Assembly: GCA_022749755.1 (NCBI GenBank)
Contig: CM040441.1
Location: forward strand, 6,246,890-6,310,889
Source: Azadirachta indica
Lineage: Eukaryota > Streptophyta > Magnoliopsida > Sapindales > Meliaceae
DNA: 64,000 bases
Direction of reading: 5' to 3'
The notes beneath the pieces were generated by a model, which saw nothing but the letters and a program-made list of their open reading frames with translations, was not told where the DNA came from and did not search any database. The position numbers and the translations under genes are program-made. Below are positions 24,003 through 36,662 of the stretch, piece by piece (position 1 is the first letter of the stretch; every line of letters starts with the position of its first letter).

Positions 24003-25640
24003 TAAAAAGTTAGACTTAAGAAAGTTTATTTATTTCATCAGTTTAAAAAGTTTAAGAAATAGAGATATAATTTATTTAAATTAAAATTCTAACAGTAAAT
24101 TTAGACAAATTTATATGCTAAAATGCTTATAACCTTCTTCTTCTTCTTCTTCTTCTTTTTGTGTGTTATTTAGGATATAATGATTATAAAATTTTTTAAA
24201 GAAAATATGTACAATATTTTAATTTATATATATATATTTAAGAACGCATATTGTTTTCATTGGCACAACACTAAATATAAATAACATATTATAATTTTTT
24301 TATTTGTATCACAAAAATTTTTTTTAGATTTGCTCCAACTTAATTTAGATAAGGGATATTTCTATACTACCTAAGACTTTTGAAAAAAATAGTAAATCCT
24401 CTATCCAAATTAAAATATTAATAATAGGTTAGAGAAAATTTAAATAATTATTCTATGAGAAAAAGAAAGTTAGAAGCATTTATGAAATATTAGAAAGAAA
24501 AAGAAAACTTTTAATTAAATGAAAATAATAAATTATGATATGTATATTAATTTAATTTTCTATTAACAAAATAGATAATTAGATGTACATTATATGCTTA
24601 TTTAATAATTTATTTTTTAATCATTAGTTTAATTAAATTTTGATTAAAAAATTTAAAAGAGAATTTTGATTATCTTTATTTACAACAAATATAATTTGCA
24701 TTTATATTTTTTATTTATATTAATTATGTGCTCAATAATTTTTTTAAGAAAATGCAATGAAAATAATGTAATTTTTAAGTATATATTAAATAAAATATTA
24801 TATATGTTTTATCTATAATTTTTGTGATCATTATATATTAAATTATTACCAATAAAAAAAATAGAAAAAAAATAGGAGCATTTCAAAATAAAAGTTTGTC
24901 CAAATTTATATTATTAATATTTTTATGTAAACAAATTATATCTTTATATCAAAAATTTTTTAAATAATAAAATAAAACAGACTTTTTTAAGTTCAATATT
25001 TTAGTCTCTAATATTTTATAAATAAAGCAATTAAATTAGTAATTACAAAACAATTATAATTGTTTTGTTAAATAACTTAAGTATAAGAACTAAAATGAGA
25101 ATAAATTTTGATAGGTCAAACTAACAGAAGTTATGTTGGGAAGTATCTTTCTATTTTCTTAAAGCTCAAAGAATTGTTTATTATTTCCCTAGAAGCTAAA
25201 GAGTATAGCGTATTTTCTAAGTTATTTATGGACCACATGAATTTGGGCATTTGTTAAAATTTCCATTCTTCCTATTCATTTTGTTTGGCGTAAAGAAGAA
25301 ATATTTGGTCCTATGTATTAATTCCTGCCTTTATCTATTGTATTATTTTCACATTATTAACTTAGATTTCCACCTAGTGAAAAATAAATGTTCCACATTA
25401 GAAGTTAATTTGACTTCCGCCTAAGGGATTTTGTAATATATTTCCTTCGCTTTTGGAGAAACAGCAAATAGCCTCTTGAATTTTTAGTGTTTGTTAGATA
25501 CTAACCTGAATTTAATTTAAGCAATTTAATCTATTAGAATATTCTCATATTAGTCCCTAAATATAAGTTAAATAATAAAATAAGATAAAAATGTTGTAAA
25601 ATTAATAATTTACTCCCATTATTTCCAACATATTGATATT
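24003..25640. repeat. long array unit D (L+S)
   Basis: L runs 24003 to about 25076 and includes a (TTC)n run at 24135-24157. S runs about 25077-25640. S carries an extra internal piece, GTGAAAAATAAATGTTCCAC and onwards near 25377-25420, which is shared with unit E but not with units A-C. Confidence 0.85.
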
Positions 25641-25645
25641 AGGAA

Positions 25646-26895
25646 CTAAAATGTTAAACTTAAAAAGGTTTATCTATTTTATTATTTTAAAAGTTTTAGA
25701 AAAAAAAATTTAATTTATTTAAATTAAAATTCTAACAATAAATTCGGATAAACTTATATGTTAAAATGCTCATAAACTATGTCCCCCACTGAATTTTGTG
25801 CTGTTGTCCCATGCCTTTTTAAGTTTAATGCATTCCTATTTTTGAGGTTTAATTAAAAAAATTAAATGTTAAAAATGTTCATAACCTTCTTTTCTTTTCT
25901 TTTTCTTCTTGGTGTTATTTAGTTTATAATGATTATATAAATTTTTTAAAAAAATATGTACAACATTTATTTTATATTTATTTAAATATATATTATTTTT
26001 ATTGGCACAACAGTAAATTTAATTAACATATTATAATTTATTATTCTCATTTTGTATCACAAAATAAATTTTTAGATTTGCTCCAACTTATTGTTAGCAT
26101 TTAAATTTAAATAAGAGATATTCCTAGATACGCTTTGACTTTTCTGAAAATAGTAGACCCTTTATCCAAATTAAAATGTTAATAATAAGTTAGGAAAAAT
26201 CTAAATAATTATTTTGCCAGAAAAAAATAGTTAGAAGCATTTGTGAAATATTAGGAAAATTTTAAATAAAATAAAAATAATAAATTATGATATGCAAATT
26301 AAATTTAGTGTTCTATCGATAAAATAGATAATTAGATATACTTATATATTCTTACCTAATAGTTTGCTTTAAGTTTTATTAATAAATTTGAAAAAGAATT
26401 GTGATTATTTTTATTTATAATAAATATAGTGTGTATTTATATTTGCCATTATTTATATTAATGATGTGCTCGATATTTTTAAAAAAAATATAATGACAAT
26501 AATATAATTTTTAAATATATATTCAATAAAATTTTTTATATATTTTGTCTAAAAATTTTTACGGTCTTTACATATTAAACTATTAACAATAAAGTAAACA
26601 AAAAAAGGATTAGGAGCATTTTAATATATAAGTTTGTCCAAATTTATATTATTAGCATTTTAATTTAACTTAATTATATTTTTATTTCTAAAATTTTTTA
26701 CAATAATAAAATAAAACGAACTTCCATCATATTGTCAATTTTTCCGTTCTTTATTCTCATTTCCTTTCATGTAAAGAAGAAATATATGGACCCATGTATT
26801 TATTATTGCTTTTCTTTATGGTGTTATTTTCACATTATTGACTTAGAATTCCACCTACCGAAAAATAAATTTTCCACATCAAAAATTAATTTGAC
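25646..26895. repeat. long array unit E, with truncated S, next to the TNL locus
   Basis: L runs 25646 to about 26720 with a roughly 90-bp insertion or duplication near 25780-25870. S has lost its first 250 bp or so and resumes at CATATTGTCAATTTTTCC near 26730. It ends with the same GAAAAATAAATTTTCCACAT motif as unit D near 26860-26890. After this point array homology ceases, 0.45 kb before the TNL start codon. Confidence 0.8.
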
Positions 26896-27280
26896 GCGGA
26901 GAATACGTGCAATATAAATAGATATGAAATTACTTTCTTAAACATAATTTTAGTTTTTGTATTCAAAGGTTATTTGAAGGAAAACATAATTTACTATTCT
27001 TTTTGGTATGAGTTTAATTTAGTTTAAATTGTTATGATGTTTTGAATATGTTTAAAAACTCGGTAATTATAAATTTAAGTTAAAAGAACAACAAATTAAG
27101 ATGAGAAAAAAAAATTTAAGTTATAAATCTGAAAAATAGAAAATGAAGATTTAGCCATGGGAAAAAACGTTCCACATACGTTGGAAAAATTGATGTAGAA
27201 AACGTATAGGCTAGGAAAGGTTTCAAATCAAGCTCCAGGGAAATTGCAGGAAAGTTAAGAGGAAAATCACTGCCCCCTTC

Positions 27281-27290
27281 TATTTATATC
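27281..27290 (+). promoter_or_regulatory. candidate TATA box of the TNL gene
   Basis: TATTTATATC lies 67-76 bases before the chosen start codon at 27357, a normal distance for a plant TATA box with a short leader. It is not part of the repeat array. Confidence 0.5.
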
Positions 27291-29783
27291 CATTTCACTT
27301 GCCTCATTTCCTTGCATGCAAACGGATATCCAATTCAGTCGTTGAAAATTTCTTTAATGGCTTCATCTTCAGCTTCTGCTTCTTCTACTCCCCAATACAA
27401 ATACGATGTGTTTCTAAGTTTCAGAGGGGAGGATACTCGTGATAACTTTGTTAGTCATCTTTTAGCTGCTTTGCATCGTAAAAAAATTGAAATCTTCATT
27501 GATGAAGAACTTAAAAAAGGAGATGAGATTTCTCCATCACTTTCAGATGCAATTGAAGGATCAAAAATTGCCATAATCATTTTCTCAAAAGAATATGCTT
27601 CTTCCAAATGGTGTTTGAATGAACTTGTTAAGATTTTTGAGTGCAGGAAAATGAATGGCCAAATTGTCATCCCAATTTTCTACCATGTTGATCCATCTGA
27701 CGTTCGAAACCAGACTGGAAGTTTTGAAAAGGCCTTTGTTGAGCATGAAGAAAGCTTCAAGGAGACACTAGAAAAGGTTGAAAAATGGAGGGCTGTATTA
27801 ACCAAAGCATCCAATCTATCTGGATACGAATCCATGAAAATCAGGTAGTTAAATTTCTTGTATATTTAATAGAGCTCTTGAAACTCTATCATACTAAGAA
27901 AGTGTTTTATGGTTAATCCAACGACTTGCAAAACCTATCAAATGAAACCACGTTTAGATGTGAGAAAATTAAAATGTTAAGCAAGTTAAATGTCATTGTT
28001 GAGGTAGTTACCTTCATATTTACGTTTTTTTGATAAAATAATACTCTAAAGGTTTAATTAAGTTAAGTGGAAATTCAACAATAAGATGTATTTAGGATTC
28101 CATTTACATTGTAAGATAATCAATTCTAGCATAGTTATTATGATAAAAGATAATATATCATTCTCAATATTGTTTTAGATAATATTAAATTGAAATTAAA
28201 ATAAAATGATCACAAGACCAGATAATTAATAATTATTACTTATCCTATGAGGGAGAAAGTCGTTTTTTAAGAACAAGAAATAATCAAAAAGTTGGTACAT
28301 ACTGTATAATTACCTAAAAAGTGGAACACTTTTTATGTATTATAGGTAATAATTAATTTTCAAAAGAACCAACCAAATGTTATATATCTAAAACAGTACT
28401 GACTTTAGAAAATAATAATCACTTGTTCTTAAAAATAAAAATGAAAAATGATTTCAAAAAATAATAACCAACGTTGCCTTATTAAATTCTCTTTAATGTA
28501 AATTTTGTTGGAAAATTTTTTATTTTTTAGTCCATATTTAATTCTAATTTATCAAAATAGTCACCTTCAAAAAATTATTTTATAATTATGTAAGAAAACC
28601 ATTTTCAACCCAAAATATTCTCTCGTACCTTTAAAATACTAAAAACCAAAATGTGAACACTTTTCAATAATTGTACCTTTTAGTATTTGAAAGTATGGAT
28701 ACTTTCCAGTAGAAAAAATTTTCTGATACTAAAAATTATACACTTTCAAGTAAGATGAAACTTTAATTTCTTCTGATTAAAATGGTCCATGTACACTTTG
28801 TTTTTAGTGTTTTATAGTTGTAGGATCATTTTGGTCCAACTTCTATTTCCTTAACTAGTAATATAAGAATTTTTTTAATGTGACTGTTTATGTAAATTGG
28901 GGCAAAAAAGTTATATTTAAATGATCTTTTAGTAATCATATAAATATTTACCAAATTTTTGGATCATATTATAACGTATAACCTAAATCATACTTTTTAT
29001 AAAATATACATCTATCAAGCCCAATCATTAACCACGAAACTTTCATCCAATTTTCTTTTTCTCCTCATTCTATATCCTTTCCTTTTCTCTCTTGTTATAT
29101 ATATCACAAATCTTATATAATCATTAATAAATTAACTTCGAAATACTTGTCTTGATAATAAAATATAGCATTCCATGATCACAAATCGTAAAATATTTGT
29201 AACGTAGGTGTCAAAATATTATTTCATTGTCTGATTCTATGTTGTTTATTTTGACTCATTTTTGTTCTTCTTCACACCTGGTAGGAATGAGGCAATACTT
29301 GTTGATGAAATTGTCAAAGGTATTTTAAAGAAATTTGAAGATATATCAGTCTCAATTGATTCTGAAGGTTTAATTGGAATAAATTCACGAATTGAGAGGA
29401 TTAAATCATTATTATGCATGGGATTGCTGGATTTTCGAATTGTAGGAATTTGGGGCATGGGTGGTATTGGTAAAACAACCATTGCTGGAGTTATTTTCAA
29501 TCAAATATCTAGTGAGTTTGAAGGTAAGTGTTTCATGGCAAACGTCAGAGAAGAATCTCAAAAAGGGGGAGGACTAATACATCTAAGAGATCAAATTCTT
29601 TCTCAAATATTAGAAGAAAATATCGAAATAGGAACTCCTAATATACCCCAAAATATTAAGAAAAGACTCCAAAGAATGAAAGTTTTTATTGTTCTTGATG
29701 ATGTCAATAAATTAGGACAGTTAGAATATCTAGCAGGAGGGCTTGATCGATTTGGTTTAGGAAGTCGAATTATTGTAACCACT

Positions 29784-29786
29784 TGA
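29784..29786 (+). other. premature TGA in the NBS domain
   Basis: The RNBS-B motif reads SRIIVTT then TGA then DKQVL. The family normally has arginine here, so a CGA to TGA transition (typical of methylated CG decay) is the simplest explanation. The reading frame continues unchanged for 179 codons beyond it, so only this base is at fault. Confidence 0.85.
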
Positions 29787-30320
29787 GACAAACAAGTGCT
29801 TGATAAATATGGAGCGGATAACATCTATGAAGTTATGGGCCTAAACCATAATGAAGCACTTGAGCTCTTTTGTAGTTATGCCTTCAGACAAAGTCATTGC
29901 CCCGTAGATTTTATGGTGCTATCAGAAAGGATAGTAGACTATGCAAAAGGCAACCCACTAACTCTTAAAGTTTTGGGCTCCTCGCTTTATCAAAAAAGCA
30001 AACAGGATTGGAAAAATGCTTTGCATAACTTGAAACGGATTTTTGGTCCTGATATTTATGATGTCTTGAAAATCAGCTATGATGAGCTAAACTTGGAAGA
30101 GAAGAGTATATTTCTTGACATCGCATGTTTTTTTGTAGGGGAGGATAAAGATCATGTGGTAAGAATACTAGATGACCATTACTCAATGCATTATGGACTA
30201 GGTACCCTAATTGATAAGTCACTTATAGCAATATCAATTGACAACAAGTTGCAAATGCATGATATATTACAAGAATTGGGTCGAGAAATTGTTCACCAAC
30301 AAAACAACAAAGAGCCTGGC

Positions 30321-30326
30321 AAGTAG
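30321..30326 (+). other. frameshift at the end of exon 2 of the TNL locus
   Basis: After NNKEPGK the frame hits TAG at 30324, while the expected continuation (LWYYEDIYHVLKKNK) is present one base later in another frame up to the 30372/30373 splice site. The summed exon length is one base over a multiple of three, consistent with loss of five bases (or 3n+2) relative to relatives that read PGKRSRLW here. Confidence 0.8.
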
Positions 30327-33300
30327 GTTATGGTATTACGAGGATATCTATCATGTATTGAAGAAAAACAAGGTTAGAGTCTAATTAATTTGATTTTTAT
30401 TTCTTTTAAATAAATGTTTCATAAAGATTCAACTATTGAAAAATTCATCTTCACTTGAGATGACGTTTAAAGATTTCCTTCATTTTCTACTAACTCATCT
30501 CTTATTTGATTTTTTTTTCTTTTTGGAAGGGAACTGATTCAATTGAAGGCATATTCCTAGATATGTCGAAAATTAAGGACATATATCTAGGCTCTAAAGC
30601 CTTCGTGAATATGCACAATCTTAGACTACTTAAGTTCTATGTGCCTGAGAACTTTGATGTTTCAGATATAAGCTCTAGTGTACATCTTCCACAAAGCTTA
30701 GAATATCTCTCTGATGAATTAAGATATCTTTATTGGCATGGATATCCTTTTAAAGCATTACCATCGAATTTTAGTCCAGAGAACCTCATTGAGCTTTGTT
30801 TGCCCTACAGTAATGTCGAACAACTCTGGGAAGGAAAAGAGGTATAACATAATATCTAAATATATAGTTTAGTGTTCTGCAGAAAAAATGAAAAATTCGC
30901 TTACACTATTTTATCTTTTGTTACAGGATGCTTTCAAGTTAAAAGCGATTGATCTCCAAAGCTCTCAATGCCTTGTCAGGATTCCAGACCCTTTAGAGAC
31001 TCCCAATCTTGAGAGCTTAAATCTTTTGAATTGCACAAACTTGCCCTACATTCCCTTTTCCATCCAAAATTTCAACAATCTTGGTATTTTGTGCCTCAAG
31101 GGTTGCAAAAGTCTTAGATGCTTCCCAGACAACATTGATTTAAGATCTCCTATAACTCTTGATCTCTCTTATTGTTGTAATCTCACACAATTTCCACAAA
31201 TTTCGGGAAATGTTAGAAAACTTTATTTAGGCAAGACAGCAATAGAAGAAGTTCCCTCATCAATTGAACGCCTAACTAAGCTCGAATATTTAGATCTCGG
31301 TTGCTGTAAGGTGCTCAAGAGTCTTTCAACAAGCATTTGCAAATTGAAATCTCTTTCTGAGCTCTATCTTCACAACTGCTTCAATCTTGAGAGTTTTCCA
31401 CAAATCTTTGAGAAAATGGAGCATTTGAAATTCATTAACTTAGATTCGACAGGAATAAAAGAGTTGCCATCTTCAATTGAACTTCTAGAAGGGCTGATAG
31501 CTTTGAGGTTGACAAATTGCTCTAAACTTGATAATTTGCCGGAGAACATGGGGAATTTAAAGTCTTTGAATATCATCAATGTAGAGGGATCGGCCATTAC
31601 TCAACTACCACCATCTATAGCATATTTAAACAACCTCAACGATATTTGGTGTTGTAGATGCAAAGGTTTGGTGTTGCCTCCATTATCTGGTTTATCTTCC
31701 TTAACAAGGCTATATATAAGTTACTGTGATTTAGTAGATGTACCGCAAGATATTGGTTGTCTATCCTCGTTGCAGCAGTTAGATCTCAGGGGAAACAATT
31801 TTCAGAATTTACCTGTAAGTATCAAGCAACTTTCTCAGCTGAGATTCCTTAACTTGAGTGATTGCAACATGCTTCAATCACTGCCAGAGCTTCCACTATG
31901 TCTTATTCTTTTAGAAGTGATGAATTGCAAGCGGCTCCGAACTTTGCCAGAGCTTTCATCATATCTGGAAGAATTAGACTCACCCAAATTGGAGCAACTG
32001 TCGAAACAATACTCGCAGAGAAGTTCACGACCCACTATAGAGTTCATATTTACTAATTGTCTGAAACTAAATGATGAAAGAGAAGACAAAAGCATTTTGG
32101 CAGATTCAGAGCTACGAATTCGGCATATGGTAACTGCATCGCTGAGATTATTCTTTGAAAAGGTTACTCTCTTAGTCTCTTTTTTCTATCCTCATTTAAT
32201 TATCTCTGTTACATCATGTATAAATCATGATATACGTTCATATTACAGGAATTTGATACACCACCTCAAATCAGCATTTGTTTGCCAGGAAGTGGAATTC
32301 TTGACTGGTTCAGCTATCAAAGTCCAGGATCCTCGTTAACTGTTAAACTGTCACAGCATTGCTCTAACAGAAAGTTCATTGGATTTGCTCTGTGCGTTGT
32401 TATTGCGTTTGATCAAGATGATATTGTTGATATTAATTCTTTGAGAGTGAAATGTGTTAATAATTTGGAAAGTACCTCAGAAAGCAATTATGGTACAGTT
32501 TGCTATTTGAGGGCAACCCTTGACTATTGGATTGATTGCGTGCTCATTGACTCAGATCATATCTTACTTGGATTTGATCCCTGCTTGAATGATGACCACT
32601 ATACAGCTGCCTTTCTTAAGTTTTCCCTTTACCCAGAAAACCGAAAAGGTGTCGAGGTGAAATGTTGTGGGGCGTGTCCTCTATATGCAAGTCCCAGTGA
32701 GACGCAGTCTAACAAATTTACCGTAAAATTTGCCGAAACCAGTGAAGACGCCGACACTGGTGGGAATGGTAGATCGGACGAGGAAGAAATGGAGCCAAAT
32801 CCTAAAAGATTTTGCAAAGGCCAAATCAAGGCTCCTTAACAACAAGCTGAAAGGTTTCTTCTTCCTTTGTCATCTTGCAAAAGCTTTTAATATATGCCAA
32901 AAAGATTTCCCTTCCTTACTTTGACGAATCCTTCCAATCATTTTCTTTGGTGACCAGATGATGATGTTGTTGATTGGGGCACTAAATGCGTCTATCTTCA
33001 CATAATGCTCTCAGGTAAACTCACCAACCAGCAAATGGTGCCTTACATAACGTGATTCAGTTTGCTATGTTTTCCTGATTTTACTACTATATATGTAGTT
33101 TATATTTAGTGATATTCTTTACAATTTATTCTAACAACATATACGTTTCAATATTGTTATTAGGTTGATAGTTGGATTAATGGTTCTGGCAGCATACTGG
33201 ATTGATGGCTTTTAATTTTTAGTTTGATTTGATTACGAAGCTATAAGCTGGATTATATAGTATATTGAGTTTTTATATATATTCGCCTGTTTTTTATTTT

Positions 33301-33456
33301 TCAGTTGGGTAAATATCTTCCTTAAGTTTAAATTATTTTGTTGCTTTTATTTTTATTAGATAGTTTTATTTTCATTATTGTTTTGAGTTTTCTGAAATTA
33401 ACATTTATACAATGTGTAAAGTAGTGTACATATATATTATTTTTAAATAATTGAGT

Positions 33457-33510
33457 TTGTTTAATGGTTAAATATCAAATTCTTTAGATTAAAGCCCAAT
33501 GTTCAAATGC
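33457..33510 (+). repeat. SINE-like A/B boxes (candidate)
   Basis: TTGTTTAATGG (10/11 to the A-box pattern) at 33457 is followed by TGTTCAAATGC (9/11 to the B box) at 33500. The layout resembles 4832/4876. Ends not defined. Confidence 0.3.
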
Positions 33511-35460
33511 TGATGTATTCACAAATATTTTATTTTCCTTTTTCGCTCAGAAAAAATTGGATTGAGCTGGATTATTGTTTAAATATAAAATGATAAAAAA
33601 ATTAACATTTGATGATAAAATTTTGAGGCTATGGTGGTTAGTGGTTTTTTTTTTTCCCTCTTTTAAAAAAATGGATTGGACTAGGCTAAGGTTTACGTTT
33701 AATACAAAATCGAATTTGTTAAGGTTAAATATATAACATGACAAAAAAAATTAACAGTTAACAATAAAATTTGGATAGTAGGAATGGTAAATGGTAGTTT
33801 TATTATTGATAGTTTTAAAAAATTAGGAAATATTTTGTATTTTTCTTTCTAAAAAGTTGGACTGAACTCGAGTATGGTTTAATCTCAATACAAAATTAAA
33901 TTTATCAGAGATAAATATGTAAAATAATAAAAAAAAAATTAACAGTATTATAATTAGTCATGTTTCGCAGTCAAACATTAATTTATTATTAATTTAAGTC
34001 CAACCTAATTCTAATATTATAATAAAATTAATGCTCAGCCTTGATAAGCTTGTTAGTCGGCCTTGTAAAACAGAGCTGCTGAGGTATGCGTGTTTCTGGA
34101 TTTTCAGGTTATTTTTTGTATAATACAGAAGAGATTGAAAAGGGAAATAAAAAGAGTATATGTAACGTATCTAATGGGAAAGCTCCAAGAAAATTATAGG
34201 AATATTCCCCAATGAGACAGGATAGTTACAGGAAAATTGACCTCTAGTTTATGTCATTTAATTGCTAAATAACAAATTATTTCCCTTTTGTTTTTTTATA
34301 GAATTGTCCTATTATTAAAATGAAAAAGAGTACCTTTTAATTTCTGCTATACATGATCAGAAAGTTACAGCATCAAAAATAAATGGCAGATTCTTTGCCT
34401 CTGCGTGCATGTTGTTTCCATTAATTTGTTGTATTACCTGATCAATAATAAACTTTATATTTTTAACGTTGTACTTGTCCAACGAAAAAACAGTAATTTA
34501 CTTATTCACACAAGTAAGCAAGCATACAATTTAATATAGAGTTAATGATATGTGAGCCCTTAAAGTTTGGCTGATTAACTTGATTGATCTTAATAATTTC
34601 ACAATTAACTACAAAAATCTCAATTTATTAACAAATTATGATTAAACCTTTATTTAATAGTAGTTATTTAAAAAAAATAACAAATAAATCTCTAAATTTG
34701 AGTGAAATACAATATATCAATGTAAAGTTTATTAATTATTAAATAATATTATTTTGATTACATATTAATAAAATAATTGTATTATAATTATTTTTAAAAA
34801 AATAAATAAAATAAATTACACATTTGTAATTATCTGAAATTAAATAAAAAAACGTAAATAAAGATTCATTTGATAACCAAAATAGATTTATAAATTTATT
34901 TATTTTACAGCATATTTATAATTATATTATAATTTAAATAAAATATTTGTATTTATATTTGAAAAATAATAAAAATAATAAATTTATAATATATTAATAA
35001 ATATTTATATCACTATGTGTCATAAAATAATAATACTATTTAACTAATTAATATACTTTTCATTGATATATTATATTTACTCAAACTTTAGAGATTTATT
35101 TGTTATTTTTCTTAAATACCTATTTGTTATACAGGGATATAATTGTTATGTTTTAATAAATTAAGATTTTTATAACTATTTTTAAAATTATTAGAATTAA
35201 TAAACATATTATACTAAATCTTTAGGAGTAAAAGGTGCTTTATCAATAATTTTATTTTATTCTATTCAATTCAACTGAATTCTATCAATAATTAAATAAA
35301 AGAAATTACTTATGGTTATGGATACTCTATTTTCTTTAAATACCTATATGTAAAGATAAATTTTTACTCTCTTCTTTAATAAATTGTCTTGCTAGACAAG
35401 GTTTGTTTAAAAAAAAGAATAAATAAATTTTTACTCACGAATTCATGGCAACAGGATGGA

Positions 35461-35491
<31 letters not shown>

Positions 35492-36546
35492 TCTCGAACT
35501 TAAACGTGCTGTATGTGCTGAATATGATAACGCCATAAATATGATATCAAATTTATAGTGTTTAGAGGAAAGGAAAGTTAAAAGAGAAATTGGAAAAAGG
35601 AAGAGCCAATGAAATTTATACCATTTCTAATGTCAAATCAACTTCTGTTAATTTGGCTTTTGACCTCAGAGAAAAATAACTAATTAAAAAAATTCAACTC
35701 AACAGAAACGACAACACTTTATTATAAACTTTTATTTATTTGCAACAATATTAATAATCTCTTCTAGTTCTCTACATTTTCTGTGGAAATTATTTCTGTT
35801 ACACAAAAGTGATACAAAGTTTCCATTCTTTTTTTTTTTTGGGTAGTGTGCATTGGTTGTTTCTCTTTTGTTTTTGAATTATTTATGTATTCAATAAGAA
35901 TTCGCTGTTATGGATTTACAAGTTTCATGTTAGAATTTTTTTCTTTGGAAGATATAGTTTTGTATGTTGTGATCACATACATATTAATTAAGTTATATTA
36001 TCCCCAATTCCCTTCAATTAATGAAACCAAGAAATGAATCTAATAACTAACTCCCGACTTCGGACAAAATTGATTAATCAAAAAACTTCACTTGTTTTTA
36101 GGAGCAATCAATTAACTTTTCTGCAAAATCAGAATTGCATATTCTTTCCTTTCATTTACATGAACCAGTTGTGAAGGAATTAATATATACCACTACCATC
36201 ACCATTAATTAACTTTACGTACAAGTGAAACACTCAAAGAATGTCTTTTTTTTTTTTTTAACTTTCGAAAAAGTTTTAGATAAAATTGAGAAACTTTACC
36301 TACAAAACACCAAATCCTTATTTCTTATTGTTACTCGAATTTAAAATAATCTAAAAGTATCAAGCGTGCTCTAAACTATCTAAAGGTATAGCCATGGGGC
36401 AAGAAATATCTTATTCCCACCCTATCTCACTAATATGCAAGTAAGAAAACCCTAATCAGAAACAATTTTTTGCTTCCAAAAGTAAAAACTTGGAAACAAT
36501 TCTTTTCTATCCTAACTAGTTTTTGTTTCTATGTAACACTAGGTTG

Positions 36547-36550
<4 letters not shown>

Positions 36551-36584
<34 letters not shown>
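36551..36584. repeat. (AT)n microsatellite upstream of the MATH gene
   Basis: Pure AT dinucleotides about 80 bases before the MATH start codon. It may overlap the core promoter and could supply the TATA element. Confidence 0.9.
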
Positions 36585-36586
<2 letters not shown>

Positions 36587-36662
36587 TCCCTATTGTTCTT
36601 GATAATAATAGCCTACAGCTAAACAATTCTTTGGAGGAATTCAGACAATTTCACTTGTTGCC

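Larger units (their letters stand above)
11549..26895. repeat. composite tandem repeat array (long L+S units and short h+S units)
   Basis: About 15 kb of related repeats. Long units of roughly 1.6 kb comprise an L module (about 1.02-1.1 kb, very AT-rich) and an S module (about 0.5 kb). They occur three times at the left (from 11561, 13190 and 14786) and twice at the right (from 24003 and 25646). Between them lie twelve short units in which S is preceded by a roughly 53-bp segment (h) instead of L. S landmarks are AAGGACTAAAATGAGAAT, GTCATTTGTGGACCACATGG, TATGTATTTATAGCTG, TAGTTTTTGGAGAAAC and AATTAATAATTTAG. Open frames of 60-112 codons recur inside S units but change length and frame between copies, so I do not call them genes. 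Function unknown. Confidence 0.9.
27357..32839 (+). pseudogene. TIR-NBS-LRR (TNL) immune receptor gene with two disabling lesions
   Basis: Five exons fit GT-AG rules: 27357-27844, 29285-30372, 30530-30841, 30927-32162 and 32249-32839 (about 1,240 codons). Exon 1 is the TIR domain (YDVFLSFRGEDTR, catalytic-type Glu at residue 89 in KWCLNELVKI). Exon 2 is the NBS, with P-loop GMGGIGKTT at 220-228, kinase-2 FIVLDDVN, RNBS-B ending IIVTT, GLPL variant GNPLTLKVLG and MHD at 487. Exons 3-4 hold the LRRs. The end of exon 4 and exon 5 form the post-LRR C-JID domain (PPQISICLPGSGILDWFS). TNLs sense pathogen effectors and make TIR NADase signals through EDS1. The in-frame TGA at codon 330 and a frameshift after codon 509 should prevent a full product. 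The start was chosen at the second ATG, giving the usual TNL N-terminus; an upstream in-frame ATG lies at 27312. Everything else looks intact, so decay is recent or the sequence has errors. Confidence 0.92.
32840..36662. other. 3' flank of TNL and intergenic DNA; no gene
   Basis: About 3.8 kb of AT-rich DNA. 32940-33020 has a short open stretch (DDVVDWGTKCVYLH) after an AG, perhaps a discarded extra 3' exon of the TNL family. (AT)n tracts lie at 35464-35492 and 36551-36584, the latter just before the MATH gene. A SINE-like head sits at 33457-33510. Several chance frames of 60-70 codons have no recognisable content. Confidence 0.5.

Noticed and set aside
11549..26895. CRISPR-like or rDNA array
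   Set aside because: Units are 0.5-1.6 kb with no short repeat/spacer pattern, and no rRNA sequence is visible.
31370..31597. minus-strand frames inside the TNL and protease exons
   Set aside because: They are antisense shadows of the LRR and protease coding sequence without independent features.
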